From Flammeovirga pacifica (lineage in GTDB: Bacteria; Bacteroidota; Bacteroidia; Cytophagales; Flammeovirgaceae), in NCBI RefSeq assembly GCF_000807855.2, contig NZ_JRYR02000001.1, forward strand, positions 3,451,837 through 3,515,836: a stretch of 64,000 nt of DNA, in the 5' to 3' direction. Within the stretch, counting starts at the first letter, position 1. Every line of letters starts with the position of its first letter. The notes beneath the pieces are model-generated. The model did not search any database, was not told where the DNA came from, and was given only the letters and a program-made list of their open reading frames with translations. This document shows positions 35,371 to 44,861 of the stretch, piece by piece. A program made the position numbers and the translations under genes.

Positions 35371-36309
35371 TTAACTGACTTCTTCAAGTACTGTATTTAT
35401 TTGAAGTTTCTTCATACACTCACAGGCTTTATCTCCTATACATTTTATGCAAGAAGCATCATTTGTAACCACTTTATTGAGGTCATTATGTAAATAAAAA
35501 GTATCAGCAGCTGCAGAAATTATTAAAACATTCACACCCATAGCATAGGCAAAATGAGCCATATCATTATTATAGGTTATAAACTGATCAGCTTTTGAAA
35601 TTAAAGCCAAAGCTTCTTCTAAGTCTTCAATTTCTGTGTAATCTTTTACAGACGGAGAACGAAACAATTCGGGAGAGGTTAATTTCAGTGCTTTACCTTC
35701 CATTTCATTACCAGCCACAATGTAGTTATTTACATATTTCGGCAAAGCTTCAATTAATTCGAAATAACGAATTCCAGGCCATGCTCTATGTTCCTCTTCT
35801 CTGTATGGGTAAAAAAGAAAGTTTTTCTCTTCCTTTTTAAATACCCCTCTGAAAAATTGATCTGGAGCATTAATAATATCAGTGGAAGTAAAACAGTCTT
35901 TGCTCGGGATTTCTAGTAAGGATATTATTTGAAAGTAAGCATCAAGTAAAGTGGTAGATTTTGATAAATCGATACTATGCGTAAGTCGTCTATTGTATCG
36001 CCAAGAATATTTACCCCCTACTCTATATTGTATTTTTTGATCTCTTGCTTGTTTACTTAGTTCGTTATTTTCTGATAAAAGAAGTAGAGCATTAACATCA
36101 TTAAATAGAAATGAATCAGATATAATTTCAAAAGAATCAATAAATGAAGTAAGATCAGCTATTATTTTCTGCTCTTCAGAACCTAACCAGACAATTTCTA
36201 AGTCATTGTTGTATTTTTTAAGGATAGGTAGTATTTGAAGTCCAATACCAAAATCTCTTAAAAAAGAGTTCCCACTTATAACAATTTTCTTTATTCCTTG
36301 TACAATCAT
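35371..36309 (-). CDS. GT9-like (heptosyltransferase-type GT-B) protein, divergent
   Basis: 312 residues with a two-Rossmann GT-B layout: an N-terminal half KIVISGNSFLRDFGIGLQILPILKKYNNDLEIVWLGS, a FRGVFKKEEKNFLFYPYREEEHRAWPGIRYFELIEAL block that corresponds to the donor-side start of heptosyltransferase-like proteins, and LALISKADQFITYNNDMAHFAYAMGVNVLIIS, equivalent to the GT9 motif around (D)TGxxH.A.A.G.P. The C-terminus has a Cys cluster CIKCIGDKACECMKKL, as seen in several GT9 relatives of Bacteroidota (CxPC...C). The usual DTG and glycan-donor residues are altered (NND in place of DTG), so the substrate may differ or activity be lost. Likely a cytoplasmic envelope-glycan enzyme. Single gene. 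Confidence 0.7.
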   Translation of the reverse strand: MIVQGIKKIVISGNSFLRDFGIGLQILPILKKYNNDLEIVWLGSEEQKIIADLTSFIDSFEIISDSFLFNDVNALLLLSENNELSKQARDQKIQYRVGGKYSWRYNRRLTHSIDLSKSTTLLDAYFQIISLLEIPSKDCFTSTDIINAPDQFFRGVFKKEEKNFLFYPYREEEHRAWPGIRYFELIEALPKYVNNYIVAGNEMEGKALKLTSPELFRSPSVKDYTEIEDLEEALALISKADQFITYNNDMAHFAYAMGVNVLIISAAADTFYLHNDLNKVVTNDASCIKCIGDKACECMKKLQINTVLEEVS

Positions 36310-36484
36310 AATAATATCATTATCAGTACATTACAAAATTAGTGCTTTATGTTGCGCAATTAGTATATTGGAAGTACCTAATTTATAGTGATTACTTTTA
36401 ATTCCTGTATAACCTTTGTTTAACCCTTTTTCAACTCAAATAAAGGACTACAAAGTTAGTTCTTATTAATTAACTATCATACCT

Positions 36485-37078
36485 ATGAGTGAGACTACTA
36501 AAAAGACATTATCTACTGAGGAACGCATGGAGGTTTTTGACCGAGAGTTTGCCCCTCATACTGATTCTATGTACAGTTTTGCCTATCGTTTAACTGGCGA
36601 CGATGAGGACGCAAAAGATCTAGTGCAAGATACCTACATGAAAGCTTATCGATTTATCGATTCTTTTGAGGAAGGTACTAATGCGAAAGCATGGCTATTT
36701 AGAATTCTAAAAAACAGTTTTATAAATGAATATAGAAAGAAAAGTAAAGAACCTTCAAAAATTGATTATCAAGAAGTAGAAACAATCTATAACGGAGAAA
36801 AAAATGACCCAAGTGTAATTTCGGGAATGCGTCAGGATAACTCTAAGTACAAAATTGGAGATGAAGTGACGACAGCGTTAAATGCTCTTGCTGTAGATTT
36901 TAGAATTGTTATCATTCTATGTGATTTAGAAGGGTTTACTTATGAAGAAATGTCTAAAATATTAGATATTCCTATTGGAACAGTAAGAAGTAGACTACAC
37001 AGAGCTAGAAATTTACTTAAAGAAAAACTAGAGAGTTACGCAAAAAAGATGGGTTATTCTCAAAAGAAAGCAAACTAA
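36485..37078 (+). CDS. ECF-type RNA polymerase sigma factor
   Basis: 197 residues. Sigma region 2 is at about 25-90 (MYSFAYRLTGDDEDAKDLVQDTYMKAYRF, AKAWLFRILKNSFINEYRKK) and region 4 at about 128-185 (ALNALAVDFRIVIILCDLEGFTYEEMSKILDIPIGTVRSRLHRARNLLKEKL, as separate blocks), joined by an acidic linker. No anti-sigma gene adjoins it, unlike many ECF factors, so control must be elsewhere. Its residues are close to the broadly conserved Cytophagales/Bacteroidetes ECF type (RpoE-like) rather than to FecI-type factors, and no TonB receptor is adjacent. The gmk gene follows after 66 bp with its own -7-type box. Cytoplasmic transcription factor. Confidence 0.92.
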   Translation: MSETTKKTLSTEERMEVFDREFAPHTDSMYSFAYRLTGDDEDAKDLVQDTYMKAYRFIDSFEEGTNAKAWLFRILKNSFINEYRKKSKEPSKIDYQEVETIYNGEKNDPSVISGMRQDNSKYKIGDEVTTALNALAVDFRIVIILCDLEGFTYEEMSKILDIPIGTVRSRLHRARNLLKEKLESYAKKMGYSQKKAN

Positions 37079-37103
37079 GTGAGTATTAGCAATTATAAGT
37101 CAT

Positions 37104-37111
37104 TATCTTTG
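37104..37111 (+). promoter_or_regulatory. -7 promoter box before gmk
   Basis: TATCTTTG matches the Bacteroidota TAnnTTTG consensus 33 bases before the gmk ATG. A clear -33 element at the usual spacing was not found. Confidence 0.5.
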
Positions 37112-37144
37112 TGCACTTAAATCAAAAAAATTGCACGTTTTAGC

Positions 37145-37714
37145 ATGAAATCAGGCAAAGTATTTATCTTTTCAGCACCATCAGGATCAGGTAAAACCAC
37201 CGTCGTTAGACATCTTTTAAGTGTATTTCCAGAATTGACATTTTCAATTTCTGCAACTACACGTAACCCAAGAGGGAAAGAAAAAGATGCTGAAGATTAC
37301 TACTTCATATCAACAGCTGACTTTAAAAGTCGTATTGACAATGATGAGTTTGTAGAATACGAAGAAGTTTATGAAGGGCTTTATTATGGTACCTTGAAAA
37401 GTGAAATCGAAAGAATCTGGAGTCTAGGTAAACACGTAGTTCTAGATGTCGATGTCATTGGAGGCATCAATTTGAAGAAATATTTCAAAGAAAAGGCATT
37501 GTCTGTTTTTGTATGTCCACCTAACGTTGAATGTTTAGAAGAACGTTTAAGGAGTCGTGCAACTGATTCAGAAGAAGCAATACAGGTACGAGTAGCAAAA
37601 GCGGCAGAAGAAATGCCCTATGGCGATGAGTTCGATGTACGCCTAATCAATGAAGTATTAGAAGAAGCATTACATAATGCTGAAAAGCTTATCACTGATA
37701 AGATTGCAGAGTAA
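37145..37714 (+). CDS. gmk: guanylate kinase
   Basis: 189 residues, the normal size. P-loop FSAPSGSGKTTV (motif residues 11-18), the GMP-binding segment FSISATTRNPRGKEKDAEDYYFIS, EYEEVYEGLYYGTLKSEIE, VVLDVDVIGGINLKKYF, the lid RLRSRATDSEEAIQVRVAKAAEEM and the closing FDVRLINEVLEEAL. It phosphorylates GMP to GDP with ATP, needed for GTP, dGTP and ppGpp supply, in the cytoplasm. A TATCTTTG box stands 33 bases before the ATG and a strong hairpin closes the unit. It follows the sigma factor gene in the same direction. Confidence 0.96.
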   Translation: MKSGKVFIFSAPSGSGKTTVVRHLLSVFPELTFSISATTRNPRGKEKDAEDYYFISTADFKSRIDNDEFVEYEEVYEGLYYGTLKSEIERIWSLGKHVVLDVDVIGGINLKKYFKEKALSVFVCPPNVECLEERLRSRATDSEEAIQVRVAKAAEEMPYGDEFDVRLINEVLEEALHNAEKLITDKIAE

Positions 37715-37738
37715 AGTAAACTGTAAGAAATAAAATAT

Positions 37739-37776
37739 AAAGAGCGATGTTTATTTAGATAGACATCGCTCTTTTT
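37739..37776. terminator. terminator after gmk, shared with the convergent transporter gene
   Basis: 12-bp perfect stem AAAGAGCGATGT / ACATCGCTCTTT followed by TTTT. The A/T flanks on both sides would also serve the minus-strand gene ending at 37776. Confidence 0.9.
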
Positions 37777-38876
37777 TATTGGAATAATAAGTTAGACATT
37801 TTCGTTACCCATAGGTTGATGATCGCAACTAACCCAAATAAAATTGCATAGTATTTTGGTTGCCCATATTTAGTAAGTAATGATTTTGCTATAGGCACAA
37901 TTAATACTTCACTTAAGGCAAAGAGAAAGGAGATAGAAATAAATGCTTGTGCAGAAGTGAATTCTGAAAAACTAGTACTTTTTGTATATATCGTCAACAA
38001 TAAAGACAGAATTAAGACAATTACTCCTATCCAAATTTTATATTTTGATTTAATAATTAGGAAACTAAAAACAATGAAAGCTACTACATAAAGTATGTTA
38101 GAAAAAGTGGTTCCAATCTGAGTAATTTGCTGGGTATCGTAAATATTTACTGCTGCGGAACGTAAATTTTCTAAAGCATAGTAAGAATACTCAAAGGATA
38201 ACCAAAATAGACCACTCACAATTAATAGAGCATTGATAATAAGTACTCTTTTTAATAGACTTCCTTTAGTTGTGTTTGTTGGTTCTTTATTACTATTTTT
38301 TGATTTATAAATAGGTAGAATTGATATCAAAATGAATAATGCAGAAAGTATAAAACAAACAGTGTGTCCATAAGAATCAGCAATACTTCCGATAATAAAA
38401 ACACCTAAAAATGCTCCAATGTTAGTAACTATAGCTATGCCTAAAAAAGCAGAGTCCATAAACTTAGAGTTGTCTAAAAATGATTTACTGTAATTACTAT
38501 AAAAATTAGGAAGGTATAAACCATTACCAATACAGAAAAGCAATAGACCAAGATATAAACTTGTTATGCTATTTAGACACAATAATGAAATCCCAATCAC
38601 TTGAAGAAGGCCACCAAGAATAATAGCCTTTTTATTACCAATTAGTATGTCACCTAAGAATCCACCGATGAGCTGAGAAGCAAAAATACCAACAGTGAAG
38701 CTGCCATATATTTCATAAGCCTCCGCTCGAGATAAATTCATGGTTTCACCAATCATGAAAAAAATAAATATAGACCTAAATCCATAATAACCTAGCTTAT
38801 TAAAAAGTATGGATAGACCGTATTTAATACTTACTTTAATATTTTTACTGTCTGTAATAGTTGCTGAAGTATTCAA
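37776..38876 (-). CDS. POT/PTR2-like MFS transporter, short
   Basis: 366 residues with about 10-12 hydrophobic segments. The N-terminal part resembles proton-dependent oligopeptide transporters: LSILFNKLGYYGFRSIFIFFM aligns with the ERFxYYGxRxxL helix, GSFTVGIFASQLIGGFLGDILIGNKKAIILGGLLQVIG with the GG.LAD...G.R..I..G block, and GNGLYLPNFYSNYSKSF with the G.G..KPN.S. block. The ExxER glutamates and arginine for proton coupling are absent (NKLGYYG), and the protein is about 100 residues shorter than usual POT members. So it is a diverged relative and peptide transport is not safe to assume. Last gene of a three-gene minus-strand unit after the cNMP-binding protein and the DUF336 protein (gap 19 bp). 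Confidence 0.75.
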   Translation of the reverse strand: MNTSATITDSKNIKVSIKYGLSILFNKLGYYGFRSIFIFFMIGETMNLSRAEAYEIYGSFTVGIFASQLIGGFLGDILIGNKKAIILGGLLQVIGISLLCLNSITSLYLGLLLFCIGNGLYLPNFYSNYSKSFLDNSKFMDSAFLGIAIVTNIGAFLGVFIIGSIADSYGHTVCFILSALFILISILPIYKSKNSNKEPTNTTKGSLLKRVLIINALLIVSGLFWLSFEYSYYALENLRSAAVNIYDTQQITQIGTTFSNILYVVAFIVFSFLIIKSKYKIWIGVIVLILSLLLTIYTKSTSFSEFTSAQAFISISFLFALSEVLIVPIAKSLLTKYGQPKYYAILFGLVAIINLWVTKMSNLLFQ

Positions 38877-38895
38877 TTGAATAATAGTTTTATAA

Positions 38896-39333
38896 TTAAA
38901 AAGTTGTTTTCATTGCTTCTAGAATCAAAAAGTGATCTTCTTCATCAGATAAGCCAGATACAGTAATTGTTGCAACCATACCTGCATTTTCAACAAAAAT
39001 AGGAATACTACCACCTTTGGCTAAATATTGATCTTCATCTAAAGCAAAGGTTTCTTTTAAGGACATATTCCCATTTATTAAATCATGTTTCACACTAAGA
39101 GAGCTTTCTTCAAAGTGTTTCGCGACATTGGCTTTTCTTTTGATCCAAAGATGTTTATCTGCAGGTAGATCATTATCTATATATGTAAAAATAATATGAT
39201 TTAATCGTTCTACCTGAATAGCAACCTGTTGGTTTCTTTGTTTAGCGAGATCATGAATTTTTAAACCAATCTCTAATCCTAAACGGTTATCGAATTGACT
39301 TAAGGTTATTTTTCGAAGAATGTTTGTGTTCAT
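38896..39333 (-). CDS. DUF336/GlcG-HbpS (UPF0303-like) protein
   Basis: 145 residues. Pattern of the heme-degrading-domain (GlcG/HbpS, DUF336) superfamily, UPF0303 branch: an N-terminal helix FDNRLGLEIGLKIHDLAKQRNQQVAIQVERLNHIIF, a middle LWIKRKANVAKHFEESSL, and LAKGGSIPIFVENAGMVATITVSGLSDEEDHFLILEAM with the family GG..P...... G.(I)G.(I).VSG. block. Members bind heme or oxidised cofactors or have unknown roles; the substrate is not clear here. It is 7 bp after the giant cNMP-binding gene and 19 bp before the transporter, clearly co-transcribed. Cytoplasmic. Confidence 0.82.
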   Translation of the reverse strand: MNTNILRKITLSQFDNRLGLEIGLKIHDLAKQRNQQVAIQVERLNHIIFTYIDNDLPADKHLWIKRKANVAKHFEESSLSVKHDLINGNMSLKETFALDEDQYLAKGGSIPIFVENAGMVATITVSGLSDEEDHFLILEAMKTTF

Positions 39334-39340
39334 CGTTTAT

Positions 39341-42300
39341 TTATATCTTCTCTTTAGTGAAAGAAGAAGACTTCTCATTTTTACGAATTCTTTGTCCTAA
39401 AACTTTCATAATACCAACCATCAAACTTCTTCTGTATCCCATTAAAGCAAGGAAATCATCTTGTTCAATTTTTAAAAGAACAGAATCTTTAGTTGTGGTG
39501 GCTGATAAAGTTCTTGGTGATGAGTCTAAAATACTTAAATCACCAAAAAAGTCTCTATTGATTAGAACGGAATAAGTAGAAACGCCATCATGAAGTCTAA
39601 CTTCTCCTTCATAAATGATATACATTTCTCGACTTTCCTCTCCCTTACGGAAAATGCTTGTATCTCTTTGTACTCTTATCTCGTGAGTGATACTAGCAAT
39701 ATCTACCAAGACATGTTCAGGAACTTCTCTGAATAAATTAGTAGACTTTAATAATATCACTTTCTCTAGTTCTAATAGAGGTTTTGTTCCTTCACTTAAA
39801 ATACCCATAATCAATTCTTTTTTCTCTTCAGACACCAACTCATCCAATGTTTTTTCTATGGGAAGATCTTGGTAATCTAATATTCTTTTTAACCCTATTG
39901 CTGCGGGTTCTATCAATCTTAGTTCATCTTTATTTAAAATCTGACCAATAAACTTTATTAAACTTGGAGACATAGAATCTCGAACACTTATTAAAGCAGT
40001 AATTTTTGTCCAAGTATTAAATAAAGGTCTGTTATAGGAGAATGGTCTGATTATACCCAAAGTGATACTCAAAGTATCCACTAGGTTAGCTGAATAGTAA
40101 TCTCCTAATTTTTGCATTTTTACCTCAAGATTATAGTAGCCAAGTACAATCATTAATTTTTGATAAATGGATTGAGGTAGAGATCTCCATAGGTTTTTTT
40201 CTGTTTCAGCATTACGCATCATACTATCTAGAGAGGTGTTTCTATCCAACTCTACTAATTGCTCTTTACTGTATAGTTGAGCTTCAAACCCTGCCACTAA
40301 AAACCCTTGGATTATTCTTATTTTTTGTTCAATGAGTAGAAGTTCATCTTCTAATGCTTTGATCATGAGTTGACGAATGGGCTTTTCATGATTGAGAACA
40401 AAAATAGCATTACAAACCCAGTAGTAATTTGAAAAGAAACGTTCTAGAAGTTTGAACATTAGATCGAAATCACTTTTAGCTTCTGGTGTATATTTCAGTC
40501 TCTTTAAAGCATTATATGCAGCCATTCTCATTAATGGCCAAGGGTATTCTACCAATTGCCATAAGATCTCAAACGACTTTGGAGATTTAATTTTACCCAT
40601 CACTTTACAAAGTGTTATTAAGTAAATATCCTCTCTTCTTTTATTTACGAACAATTCATTTTCAATAACACTGAGACAATCTTCACCATAATTAATTAAT
40701 GATCGAAGTATAGTATCATTAAATTTATTGTCTTTTAAAAGTGAAATTAAGATGGGAATATGCATCGGACTCTTAACGATACTAGTAATCTTTATTCCTG
40801 CTTTTATTCTTATTTTATTATCACTTAATAATGCATCAAGAATATATGGTTCGCTATCTTTTGGTGATGTTTTAGCTAATACTTCCAACGCTAACATTGC
40901 TTGGAAAACATCATCAGAATCAATCGTATTTTTAATATAATTGAGGGCAATATCCCTCATGTCGTCATCTTTTGATGATAATAAACCATACAAAGCACCT
41001 TTTCTTACTTCTGTATCTTTATGGTCTATCAAATCAATGATTTCCTTGATAAAATCAGGTTGATATTTACATGTAACTACAATGGCTTTTTTTCTTACTA
41101 AAGGATCTAGTTCTTCTTTAGCCAATGAAGTAATAGCATCCTGAATACGATCTGTCATGTTATTTTCTCCGAATTCGATAGAGAAATAACGAATAGCAGC
41201 ATCAGGGTGCCTTAACATGTGTAAAACTATTGTTTCATTTTTCTTTGGGTTGATAATCGTATTTGCTTCTAAGGCATAAATAATGTCCTCAGGCATTTTC
41301 GACATCAACTTAGAGTTAAGCAAACGGTTCACTTCTTTATCATGAGTAGCTATTTCATAACTTTCCATATCTCTCAATAAAAAAGCACGTCGTAAAATAA
41401 CACGGTAGTCTCTTGAGACAAACCTCGCCATAAACCACCAACAGAAGAGTAAACCAATTAAAAGCCAAACAATGATTGAACTACTTTCTTTTTGAGTACT
41501 ATCTGCATCCAAAGCCCATAATAAAATACCAGATACAAGTAATCCGGTAGCACCGAAAAAGCCCCTAATTATTCCATAAGAAAATCCACGATGTTTTCGT
41601 TTAATAGGACGTAACAAAGAAGATTGAACAGTTGAGAAAATAATATTTCTAGTAAAAATAAATGCAATCGCAATTAATGCTAGAAGTAAAGGAATTTCTG
41701 TTGGGTGTAATCTTAATAATAAATATGTAATGACTATAAATACAAAGAGAATAATAGGCGGTATAAGGAGCAGTTTTTTTATACCTATATCTTGTAATTT
41801 TCTTGTAGAGAAATAAGGTTGAACAATAGATACAACAGCATAACCAATAATAAGTAATAAACTTAAAACCATAATCCCCTTCTTAGGGCTGTAAACGGTC
41901 ATTCTTAAGTCAATCATAAAAAAGAATTCTATGATAGCCCATACACATGAAATACTTAAAGTAAGTATTCCTATCTTAAAAATATAAGGATTAGTAATAC
42001 CAAAAATCCAAAAACTCTCTGGGGTATACTTTCTCGAAGGCCGAGTAATATCTTGATGATATCCTTTTAAATGTTCTTCACTATTTTTTGAGGTGAAAAT
42101 TTGCCAAACACTCCATCCACTAAACAATGAGAATATTAATCCTATAAATGCAATAGAAGAATGGCTGAAAATTTTACTGAAAACCACTACGAAAATAAAG
42201 CCTGCCAATTTAGAAAAAAGCTTTAAGGATTTGGCTCTCTCAAAGTATTTCCGATTTTCAATTGATGTAAATGTATTCTCTGTTACTGACCAATAAGTAC

Positions 42301-42712
42301 AATCCTCTAGAAAAATGATAATTTTTACAGACATCACTAATAAAATGATACTTAAAAAATCATGATCTCCAAAGCTTAAATACCAAATAAGTAGTTGAAA
42401 TATCAGTTTTAAAACAGCATAAAAAGCATTGAGATGTTCTTGTCTCATACGCCTTTCTAAGTAAGCTGTAATTCTAGCCATTGCCATGATACTTATACCC
42501 GAGAATATAAAAATATATGGTAAAGTATCTACAGCTCTCTCTTTGAATAAGTAATAGTAAGCAGTAGAAAAAGCAATAGCTACAGAAGCACCTTCAAAAG
42601 CAAAAAAGAAGATTAACCACGTAGGGTTGTTCTTACTTAATACCTGAAAGAGTTTTGTAATGATGCTTTTTTCAGGTAAGTAATAATATATTTTGGAAGC
42701 AATAATGTTCAT
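39341..42712 (-). CDS. giant NTT/MFS-like membrane + HEAT-repeat + cNMP-binding protein
   Basis: 1123 residues. About 12 membrane helices (about 30-450) have the layout of nucleotide-translocase (NTT)/MFS proteins: WLIFFFAFEGASVAIAFSTAYYYLF, SIITKLFQVLSKNN, TRNIIFSTVQSSLLRPIKRKHRGFSYGIIRG. A long cytoplasmic helical array follows (about 460-980) with HEAT-type repeats (MLRHPDAAIRYFSIEF, EELDPLVRKKAIVVTCKYQPDFIKEI, LIDHKDTEVRKGALYGLLSSKDDD, LVEYPWPLMRMAAYNALKRL). The C-terminal cyclic-nucleotide-binding domain is about 985-1105 (LKSTNLFREVPEHVLVDIASI, MYIIYEGEVRLHDG, FFGDLSILDSSPRTLSATTTKDSVLLKI). Its cassette keeps the phosphate-binding Arg (PRTLSA) but has FGD in place of FGE. The fusion links a transporter-like membrane part to a ligand-sensing domain. 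First gene of a three-gene operon. Confidence 0.85.
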   Translation of the reverse strand: MNIIASKIYYYLPEKSIITKLFQVLSKNNPTWLIFFFAFEGASVAIAFSTAYYYLFKERAVDTLPYIFIFSGISIMAMARITAYLERRMRQEHLNAFYAVLKLIFQLLIWYLSFGDHDFLSIILLVMSVKIIIFLEDCTYWSVTENTFTSIENRKYFERAKSLKLFSKLAGFIFVVVFSKIFSHSSIAFIGLIFSLFSGWSVWQIFTSKNSEEHLKGYHQDITRPSRKYTPESFWIFGITNPYIFKIGILTLSISCVWAIIEFFFMIDLRMTVYSPKKGIMVLSLLLIIGYAVVSIVQPYFSTRKLQDIGIKKLLLIPPIILFVFIVITYLLLRLHPTEIPLLLALIAIAFIFTRNIIFSTVQSSLLRPIKRKHRGFSYGIIRGFFGATGLLVSGILLWALDADSTQKESSSIIVWLLIGLLFCWWFMARFVSRDYRVILRRAFLLRDMESYEIATHDKEVNRLLNSKLMSKMPEDIIYALEANTIINPKKNETIVLHMLRHPDAAIRYFSIEFGENNMTDRIQDAITSLAKEELDPLVRKKAIVVTCKYQPDFIKEIIDLIDHKDTEVRKGALYGLLSSKDDDMRDIALNYIKNTIDSDDVFQAMLALEVLAKTSPKDSEPYILDALLSDNKIRIKAGIKITSIVKSPMHIPILISLLKDNKFNDTILRSLINYGEDCLSVIENELFVNKRREDIYLITLCKVMGKIKSPKSFEILWQLVEYPWPLMRMAAYNALKRLKYTPEAKSDFDLMFKLLERFFSNYYWVCNAIFVLNHEKPIRQLMIKALEDELLLIEQKIRIIQGFLVAGFEAQLYSKEQLVELDRNTSLDSMMRNAETEKNLWRSLPQSIYQKLMIVLGYYNLEVKMQKLGDYYSANLVDTLSITLGIIRPFSYNRPLFNTWTKITALISVRDSMSPSLIKFIGQILNKDELRLIEPAAIGLKRILDYQDLPIEKTLDELVSEEKKELIMGILSEGTKPLLELEKVILLKSTNLFREVPEHVLVDIASITHEIRVQRDTSIFRKGEESREMYIIYEGEVRLHDGVSTYSVLINRDFFGDLSILDSSPRTLSATTTKDSVLLKIEQDDFLALMGYRRSLMVGIMKVLGQRIRKNEKSSSFTKEKI

Positions 42713-42873
42713 TTATATCAACTGAACTGTAAAAAATATTGGTCTTCAAATTTGAATAGTGTGTTGAGATCAAGAGTATGTTTAAGAACATATATAGAAA
42801 AGAAAGTAAAAGGATACTTTGTTATCCTAAACCAGAACATTTCTTGATTTCAAGAATAAAGTTAAGGTAAGAA

Positions 42874-42910
42874 AAAAGCCGAAGTAATTAAAACAATCAC
42901 TTCGGCTTTT
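42874..42910 (-). terminator. rho terminator
   Basis: Perfect stem AAAAGCCGAAGT / ACTTCGGCTTTT, with an A-tract on the left giving the U-tract of the minus transcript. Confidence 0.9.
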
Positions 42911-42929
42911 ATTATGAATTTTGGGAAAT

Positions 42930-44672
42930 CTATTTGTTCATCGAGATTAAGAAATCTTCGTTAGAACGTGTTCCTCTCATATTGCCTTGTAAGAATTCCA
43001 TGGCTTCTGCAGATTTCATATCAGACATCATTCTACGCATAATCCATACACGTTGTAATGTATCTTTGTCCATCAACATATCTTCTCTACGAGTACCAGA
43101 CATCGGAATATCAATAGCAGGGTAAACACGTTTGTTGGCTAATTTTCTATCCAACTGAAGTTCCATGTTACCTGTACCTTTGAATTCTTCAAAAATAACT
43201 TCATCCATTTTTGAACCAGTATCGATTAATGCAGTAGAGATAATTGTTAAAGAACCTCCATTTTCTACATTACGAGCTGCACCAAAGAATCTTTTTGGTT
43301 TGTGAAGTGCATTCGCATCTACACCACCAGAAAGAATTTTACCCGAAGAAGGAGCAACAGTATTGTAAGCTCTTGCTAAACGAGTAATTGAGTCTAGTAG
43401 AATCACAACATCGTGTGAACATTCTACCATACGCTTTGCTTTTTCTAAAACTAAAGAAGAAACTTTTACATGTTTATCTGCAGTTTCATCAAAAGTTGAA
43501 GCAATTACTTCAGCATTTACACTTCTCTGCATGTCAGTTACTTCTTCAGGACGTTCGTCAATAAGAAGAATAATTAAATAACATTCAGGGTGATTTTGTG
43601 CAATTGCATTAGCTACCTCTTTTAGTAAAACAGTTTTACCTGTTTTAGGTTGTGCTACGATCATACCACGTTGGCCTTTTCCGATAGGAGCAAAAAGGTC
43701 AAGAATACGAGTAGAATAAATTTGAGGCTTAGTAGATAAGTGTAATTGATCTTGAGGGAAAAGTGGTGTTAAGTATTCAAAAGGAATACGGTCACGAATC
43801 TCATCAGTAGTTTTACCATTTACAGTATCTACTTTTAGTAGTGCAAAGTACTTTTCGCCATCTTTTGGAGGACGAATATTTCCTTTAACCGTATCACCTG
43901 TCTTTAAACCAAATAACTTGATTTGAGAAGGGGATACATATATATCATCAGGACCAGCTAGATAATTATAATCTGATGATCTAAGGAAGCCAAAGCCATC
44001 TGACATAATTTCTAAAACACCTTCACTATCAATGACACCATCAAAATCTTTTACAGATATTTTAGGAAGTTCTTTTTGAGGTTCTTGTGCTTTTTGTTGT
44101 GTCGCTGTTTCTTTTTCTTGTTCTAAAGTTGGTAATCCTTGTTTGTTGTCATCATCCAAGAACATATCAAAATCAGGTAAATCATCGAATGCGTCGATTC
44201 CTAAATCGATTTCTTCCATAGACATGATATCATCATGTGTTACCTGAACATGTTTATTTCCTTGTTGATTACCTTGGTTACCCTTTTTCTTTTTCTTACC
44301 GCCTTTTTGTTGTGCTGCCGGAGATTGTCTTTTGACATTCTCACGTTTTACTCTTTGTGCAGGTTGACCTTGTTGAGGTTTGTTGCGTCGAGTTAATCTT
44401 TTTTCAGGAGCTTTTTCTGACGGGGTTGATTGAGCAGTATTTGGAGTAGTCTCTTTATCGTTAGAGGCAGGGGTTGCTGGTTTTCTTGAGGAAGGATTAG
44501 GCACATCGCTTTTTCTCGGAGAAGGTTTCTCCGAAGAAGCATTGGCATTTTGCTCAATTCTTTCAATTAACTCTTTCTTGCGAAGGTTACTGAAATTTTT
44601 CATGCCAAGACCCTCTGCAATATCCTTTAATTCGGATAGCAATCTAGCCTCTAGTAGCTTTCTTGTATACAT
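42930..44672 (-). CDS. rho: transcription termination factor Rho
   Basis: 580 residues, longer than the ~420 of E. coli Rho because of a Bacteroidota-type insertion. N-terminal Rho_N helices (about 5-35: [34 protein letters not shown]), a 150-residue low-complexity region (about 40-190) rich in Pro/Ser/Lys/Gln with [14 protein letters not shown], and then the cold-shock-type RNA-binding domain ([31 protein letters not shown]). The ATPase motor has Walker [27 protein letters not shown], Walker [17 protein letters not shown] and [44 protein letters not shown]. It is the RNA helicase that ends transcription. The inserted region probably phase-separates or binds RNA, as reported for Rho of related Bacteroidota (recalled, not checked). 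Confidence 0.96.
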   Translation of the reverse strand: MYTRKLLEARLLSELKDIAEGLGMKNFSNLRKKELIERIEQNANASSEKPSPRKSDVPNPSSRKPATPASNDKETTPNTAQSTPSEKAPEKRLTRRNKPQQGQPAQRVKRENVKRQSPAAQQKGGKKKKKGNQGNQQGNKHVQVTHDDIMSMEEIDLGIDAFDDLPDFDMFLDDDNKQGLPTLEQEKETATQQKAQEPQKELPKISVKDFDGVIDSEGVLEIMSDGFGFLRSSDYNYLAGPDDIYVSPSQIKLFGLKTGDTVKGNIRPPKDGEKYFALLKVDTVNGKTTDEIRDRIPFEYLTPLFPQDQLHLSTKPQIYSTRILDLFAPIGKGQRGMIVAQPKTGKTVLLKEVANAIAQNHPECYLIILLIDERPEEVTDMQRSVNAEVIASTFDETADKHVKVSSLVLEKAKRMVECSHDVVILLDSITRLARAYNTVAPSSGKILSGGVDANALHKPKRFFGAARNVENGGSLTIISTALIDTGSKMDEVIFEEFKGTGNMELQLDRKLANKRVYPAIDIPMSGTRREDMLMDKDTLQRVWIMRRMMSDMKSAEAMEFLQGNMRGTRSNEDFLISMNK

Positions 44673-44861
44673 AAAAATATATGATGACAGTTTTGCGCTG
44701 TCGCGTATTGAAAATACTTATTAAGAAGAAATTATAAAAATAAGGTGTGAGATATGAAGCTATCTTCTTTTATAGTCGTTACCAAAAGGAATAGGTAAAT
44801 GGACTTTCTTTATTTTATAAAGCTAATTTAAGTCAATATTATTCACAAGACAAATGAAAAT

